Shown: positions 61,383-64,000 of the stretch, in pieces | How positions within the stretch are numbered: the stretch's first letter is position 1 | How the letters are laid out: each line of letters opens with the position of its first letter | Source: Candidatus Cloacimonetes bacterium HGW-Cloacimonetes-2 | GTDB taxonomy: Bacteria > Cloacimonadota > Cloacimonadia > Cloacimonadales > Cloacimonadaceae | NCBI GenBank assembly: GCA_002842035.1 | Contig: PHBP01000001.1 | Coordinates: 233,198 to 297,197, forward strand | Direction: 5' to 3' | DNA: 64,000 nt | Position numbers and translations under genes: made by a program | The notes under the pieces: generated by a model | Database searches by the model: none | Told to the model about the DNA's origin: nothing | What the model saw: only the letters and a program-made list of their open reading frames with translations

Positions 61383-62369
61383 ATGCAGATAGAAGAAATA
61401 CATAGCAGGGTACTGGATAGTTCAGCAGTATTGGACGAGCTGAGAGCGAGTATCGCGCAGGTGGTGGTAGGTCAGGATGCCATCATCAACAAGCTTTTGA
61501 TAGGCATATTATCTGGTGGACACGTCCTGATTGAGGGAGTTCCCGGGCTTGCCAAGACACTCATCATCAGCACCTTGGCGCAGGTTATGGACACTTGTTT
61601 CAAACGCATCCAGTTTACTCCCGATCTGCTTCCTGCAGATATCACGGGGACGCTGATCTACAACCAAAAGACAGGTGAATTCAGCGCCAAGAAGGGTCCT
61701 ATCTTTGCTAATTTTATCCTCGCTGATGAGATCAACAGAGCTCCTTCCAAAGTGCAATCAGCTTTGTTGGAAGCGATGCAGGAACACCAGGTTACGATTG
61801 GCGATACCACATACCCATTACCCAGTCCTTTCTTTGTGATGGCTACTCAAAACCCCATCGAGCACGAAGGCACCTACCCCCTGCCCGAAGCTCAGGTGGA
61901 TCGCTTTATGCTAAAGCTCAAGATCAAATACCCTTCAATGGACGAAGAGAGGCTGATCCTCGATCGAATGGTCGTGGAAGAAGAGCGCAAGCTGGAGCCT
62001 GTACTCAAGCCTGAGAAGCTGATCGAGATGCGTAGGGTGATCGATAATATCTATATGGAAGCCAAGCTCAAAGACTATATACTCCACCTGGTGCAGGCAA
62101 CCCGTCATCCGGAGCGCTATCCCAGGCTGACCTCGCTCAAGGGATTGATCGAGTATGGAGCATCACCCCGAGCCGTGATCTATATGGCAAGAGCTGCCAA
62201 GGCCAATGCTTATATCGAGCACCGTGGCTATGTTATCCCTGATGATATCAAGGCAGTGGGAAGAGATGTTCTGCGGCACCGAGTGATACTATCCTACGAA
62301 GCAGAAGCAGAACAGCTCAATACAGAAGAAATAGTAGCCAGGATCTTTGACGAGATAGAAGTCCCCTGA
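61383..62369 (+). CDS. MoxR-family AAA+ ATPase
   Basis: A 328-residue chaperone-like ATPase: Walker A GVPGLAKT, Walker B ILADEINRAPSKVQSALLEAMQEHQVTI, sensor ATQNPIEHEGTYPLPEAQVDRFMLKL. In MoxR-DUF58-Bat clusters it is thought to remodel von Willebrand A-domain proteins. Its stop overlaps the next start. Confidence 0.96.
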   Translation: MQIEEIHSRVLDSSAVLDELRASIAQVVVGQDAIINKLLIGILSGGHVLIEGVPGLAKTLIISTLAQVMDTCFKRIQFTPDLLPADITGTLIYNQKTGEFSAKKGPIFANFILADEINRAPSKVQSALLEAMQEHQVTIGDTTYPLPSPFFVMATQNPIEHEGTYPLPEAQVDRFMLKLKIKYPSMDEERLILDRMVVEEERKLEPVLKPEKLIEMRRVIDNIYMEAKLKDYILHLVQATRHPERYPRLTSLKGLIEYGASPRAVIYMARAAKANAYIEHRGYVIPDDIKAVGRDVLRHRVILSYEAEAEQLNTEEIVARIFDEIEVP

Positions 62370-63265
62370 TGCAAACCCAAAGCCCATCGGAAATCCTCAA
62401 GCGAATACGCAAGATAGAGATACGAACCGCCGGGATAGTGAATGAACTATTCAGTGGGGAGTATCACTCTTCTTTCCGTGGGCAGGGCTTGGAATTTGCC
62501 GAAGTAAGGGAGTATCAACCCGGGGACAATTACAAGAGTATAGATTGGAATGTGTCGGCTAGATTTGGCATCCCTTATATCAAGAAGTTTCAAGAAACAC
62601 GTGAACTATCGGTCTTTTTCATCATTGACAGCAGTGCCTCGCTTGATTTTGGCACCAAGGTTGCCTTCAAGCGCGAGAGACTTGCAGAAATAGCAGCCGT
62701 GCTGTCCTTCTCCGCTCTATCCAATAACGACAAGGTGGGGCTGATAATGCACTCCACCAAGCTGGAAAAATATCTCCCTGCCAGAAAGGGCAGAAACAGC
62801 GCGCTGCAGATCCTGAGAGAAATCCTCTATCATCAGGCATCAGAACACGGCACCTCTCTCAGTGGAGCCTTTGAGTATGCAGCGAGAGTGCTGAAGAAGC
62901 GCTCTATCATCTTCATTATGTCAGATTTCTTTGACCAGGAATATGAAAAACCCCTTAGAATCTTGGCACGCAAGCACGATGTGATTGCCCTGCAGATCCT
63001 GGATGATGCAGATCTGGAACTTCCCGATGCAGGAATCCTGAGACTCAAGGATCCGGAAACCGGCAATATAGTAACGGTCAATAGCTCATCAGCTTATATC
63101 CGACAAGCATATAAGAAGCAAGCTGCCATAGAACAGGAGAAACTGATCCAAAGCCTGAGAGGGATGAAGGTAGAACACGTACTAATCCGCAGCAGTGATT
63201 CCTATATTGATGAACTGCGTAAGCTCTTTGAGAAACGTGCGCGCAGGAGTCGTAGCCGCAGATGA
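62369..63265 (+). CDS. DUF58 (von Willebrand A-like) protein
   Basis: A 298-residue protein paired with MoxR. Contains the DUF58 hallmark EFAEVREYQPGDNYKSIDWNVSARFGIPYIKKF, then a VWA-like domain with a DSSAS metal-site motif (FIIDSSASLDFG). The very basic C-terminus (RRSRSRR) is unusual but short. Start and stop overlap the neighbours (ATGA). Confidence 0.94.
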   Translation: MQTQSPSEILKRIRKIEIRTAGIVNELFSGEYHSSFRGQGLEFAEVREYQPGDNYKSIDWNVSARFGIPYIKKFQETRELSVFFIIDSSASLDFGTKVAFKRERLAEIAAVLSFSALSNNDKVGLIMHSTKLEKYLPARKGRNSALQILREILYHQASEHGTSLSGAFEYAARVLKKRSIIFIMSDFFDQEYEKPLRILARKHDVIALQILDDADLELPDAGILRLKDPETGNIVTVNSSSAYIRQAYKKQAAIEQEKLIQSLRGMKVEHVLIRSSDSYIDELRKLFEKRARRSRSRR

Positions 63266-64000
63266 GGAAGCCAGTCCTGATACTAGTGATGCTCTTTTAC
63301 ACTGCCATTATGGTAGCTGGGATCAGCCAAACGCTGGAAGACGCAGATTCGCTTACAGTGGGTTCTCGCTTCAAACTGAGCGTGAAGGCAGATTTTGCTA
63401 TCAATCGAGTAGTGATTCCTGACAGCCTAAGTGGATTTGAAGTAATCAGCAATCAACGTATCACCAAAAATGCAGATTTCCCCTATGTAGAACTTAGCAT
63501 CGTGCCTTTACAAACTGGTGCCCTTAGCTTTCCTCCTCTTGTCGTGGAGCCTGTAGTGCCTGCCGGACAGACATTCAGCACCGATAGATTCAGGATAAAC
63601 GTGTTGGAAGTACGCGCCAGGGAAGACGAGACACTGCGGGATATCAAGCCACCCAAACGCTATCCCTGGCAGAAAGCTTGGTGGATATATATCGCTGCCT
63701 TGTTAATGGCAATTGCTGCCGGGATTTGGCAGCTTAGCAGCTATCTGGCTAGCCGAAAGAAGCCTGTCCGTGTAATCGACGTTCCCAAGACCAAGCCTGT
63801 AGAACGCGTTCTCGAACCTTGGGAGCTAGCTTTGCAACGCTTGGAGCAAGTCCTGTCGCTAAACCTGGCAGAACAAGGACAGATTACTGAGCTCCATTTC
63901 CGTCTAGCCCAAATCCTAAGAGCCTATCTGGAACAGGTCTATCGCTTCCCTGCCCTCGAGATGACAACTAATGAGACACTTAGAAGCCTACATCGGATTC
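63262..64000 (+). CDS. BatD-like membrane protein of the MoxR operon, 3' partial
   Basis: The frame begins with an ATG overlapping the DUF58 stop and is open to the window end (246 codons read, no stop). It has a signal peptide (RKPVLILVMLFYTAIMVAG), a periplasmic beta domain (about 20-120), the block LRDIKPPKRYPW before a transmembrane helix (about 138-158), and a cytoplasmic helical tail with LHFRLAQILRAYLEQVYRFPALEMT. This order matches BatD/DUF4381-type proteins of the aerotolerance (Bat) operon. More bat genes are expected beyond the window. Confidence 0.8.
   Translation, partial: MRKPVLILVMLFYTAIMVAGISQTLEDADSLTVGSRFKLSVKADFAINRVVIPDSLSGFEVISNQRITKNADFPYVELSIVPLQTGALSFPPLVVEPVVPAGQTFSTDRFRINVLEVRAREDETLRDIKPPKRYPWQKAWWIYIAALLMAIAAGIWQLSSYLASRKKPVRVIDVPKTKPVERVLEPWELALQRLEQVLSLNLAEQGQITELHFRLAQILRAYLEQVYRFPALEMTTNETLRSLHRI

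Overview
The window looks like a chromosomal segment of an uncultured Gram-negative bacterium of the Fibrobacteres-Chlorobi-Bacteroidetes (FCB) group. The best guess is a Cloacimonadota (Cloacimonas-type) anaerobe. The reasons are a monomeric ferredoxin-type [FeFe] hydrogenase, a ctfAB CoA-transferase, a KDO pathway gene (kdsB), OmpA with thrombospondin type-3 repeats, and four secreted proteins with Bacteroidetes-style YPNP C-terminal sorting domains beside a PorV-like barrel. The lineage is inferred from gene content only; there is no rRNA gene here. No tRNA, CRISPR array, insertion sequence or prophage was seen.

Layout. 1-3.4 kb: end of a type IV pilus/type II secretion operon (PilB-like ATPase, two pilin-like proteins, and a membrane-anchored LamG protein). 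3.7-5.4 kb: [FeFe] hydrogenase. 5.5-8.0 kb, minus strand: a caspase-fold protein lacking both catalytic residues, and an OmpA/TSP3 protein. 8.7-9.5 kb: elongation factor P plus a small Cys-motif protein. 9.7-17.9 kb: a secretion cluster (M6-type protein with an altered active site, PorV-like barrel, subtilase), followed by hflX and ctfAB. 32.3-20.9 kb, minus strand: a tightly packed run dapA, M16 protease, rsgA, nadK, recN, DUF4349-like, NfeD, nth, SRAP, HD-GYP regulator. 42.3-33.6 kb, minus strand: an SH3 protein, a flavoprotein, and an envelope run (CsgG-like and LPP20-like lipoproteins, outer-membrane barrel, LolD-like ATPase, two FtsX-type permeases, LolA-like protein). 43.5-50.1 kb: corA, queD, engB, mnmG, kdsB, a 5'-nucleotidase and a HIT protein. 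50.2-56.8 kb: a second subtilase, hsp20, an intact M6 metalloprotease and a degenerate HesB/IscA protein. 57.3-64 kb: a YfhO-family membrane protein, a cNMP-domain histidine kinase, rpmB and the start of a MoxR/DUF58/BatD-type operon that runs off the window.

The most unusual content is in the intergenic regions. Four dispersed palindromes share the same 75-bp plan: 36-nt arms, a 3-nt loop, and each arm made of three 11-nt units. Three other gaps hold direct arrays of a different 11-nt unit behind a shared leader of about 60 nt. Two gaps carry 9-nt ATGGAC-type arrays. These families follow the gene layout: palindromes lie where neighbouring genes point in opposite directions, direct arrays between genes pointing the same way. 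Their function is unknown.

The second theme is two protease-fold proteins whose catalytic residues are replaced (caspase-like H/C, and M6 HExxH changed to HQxxH), close to apparently active secreted proteases.
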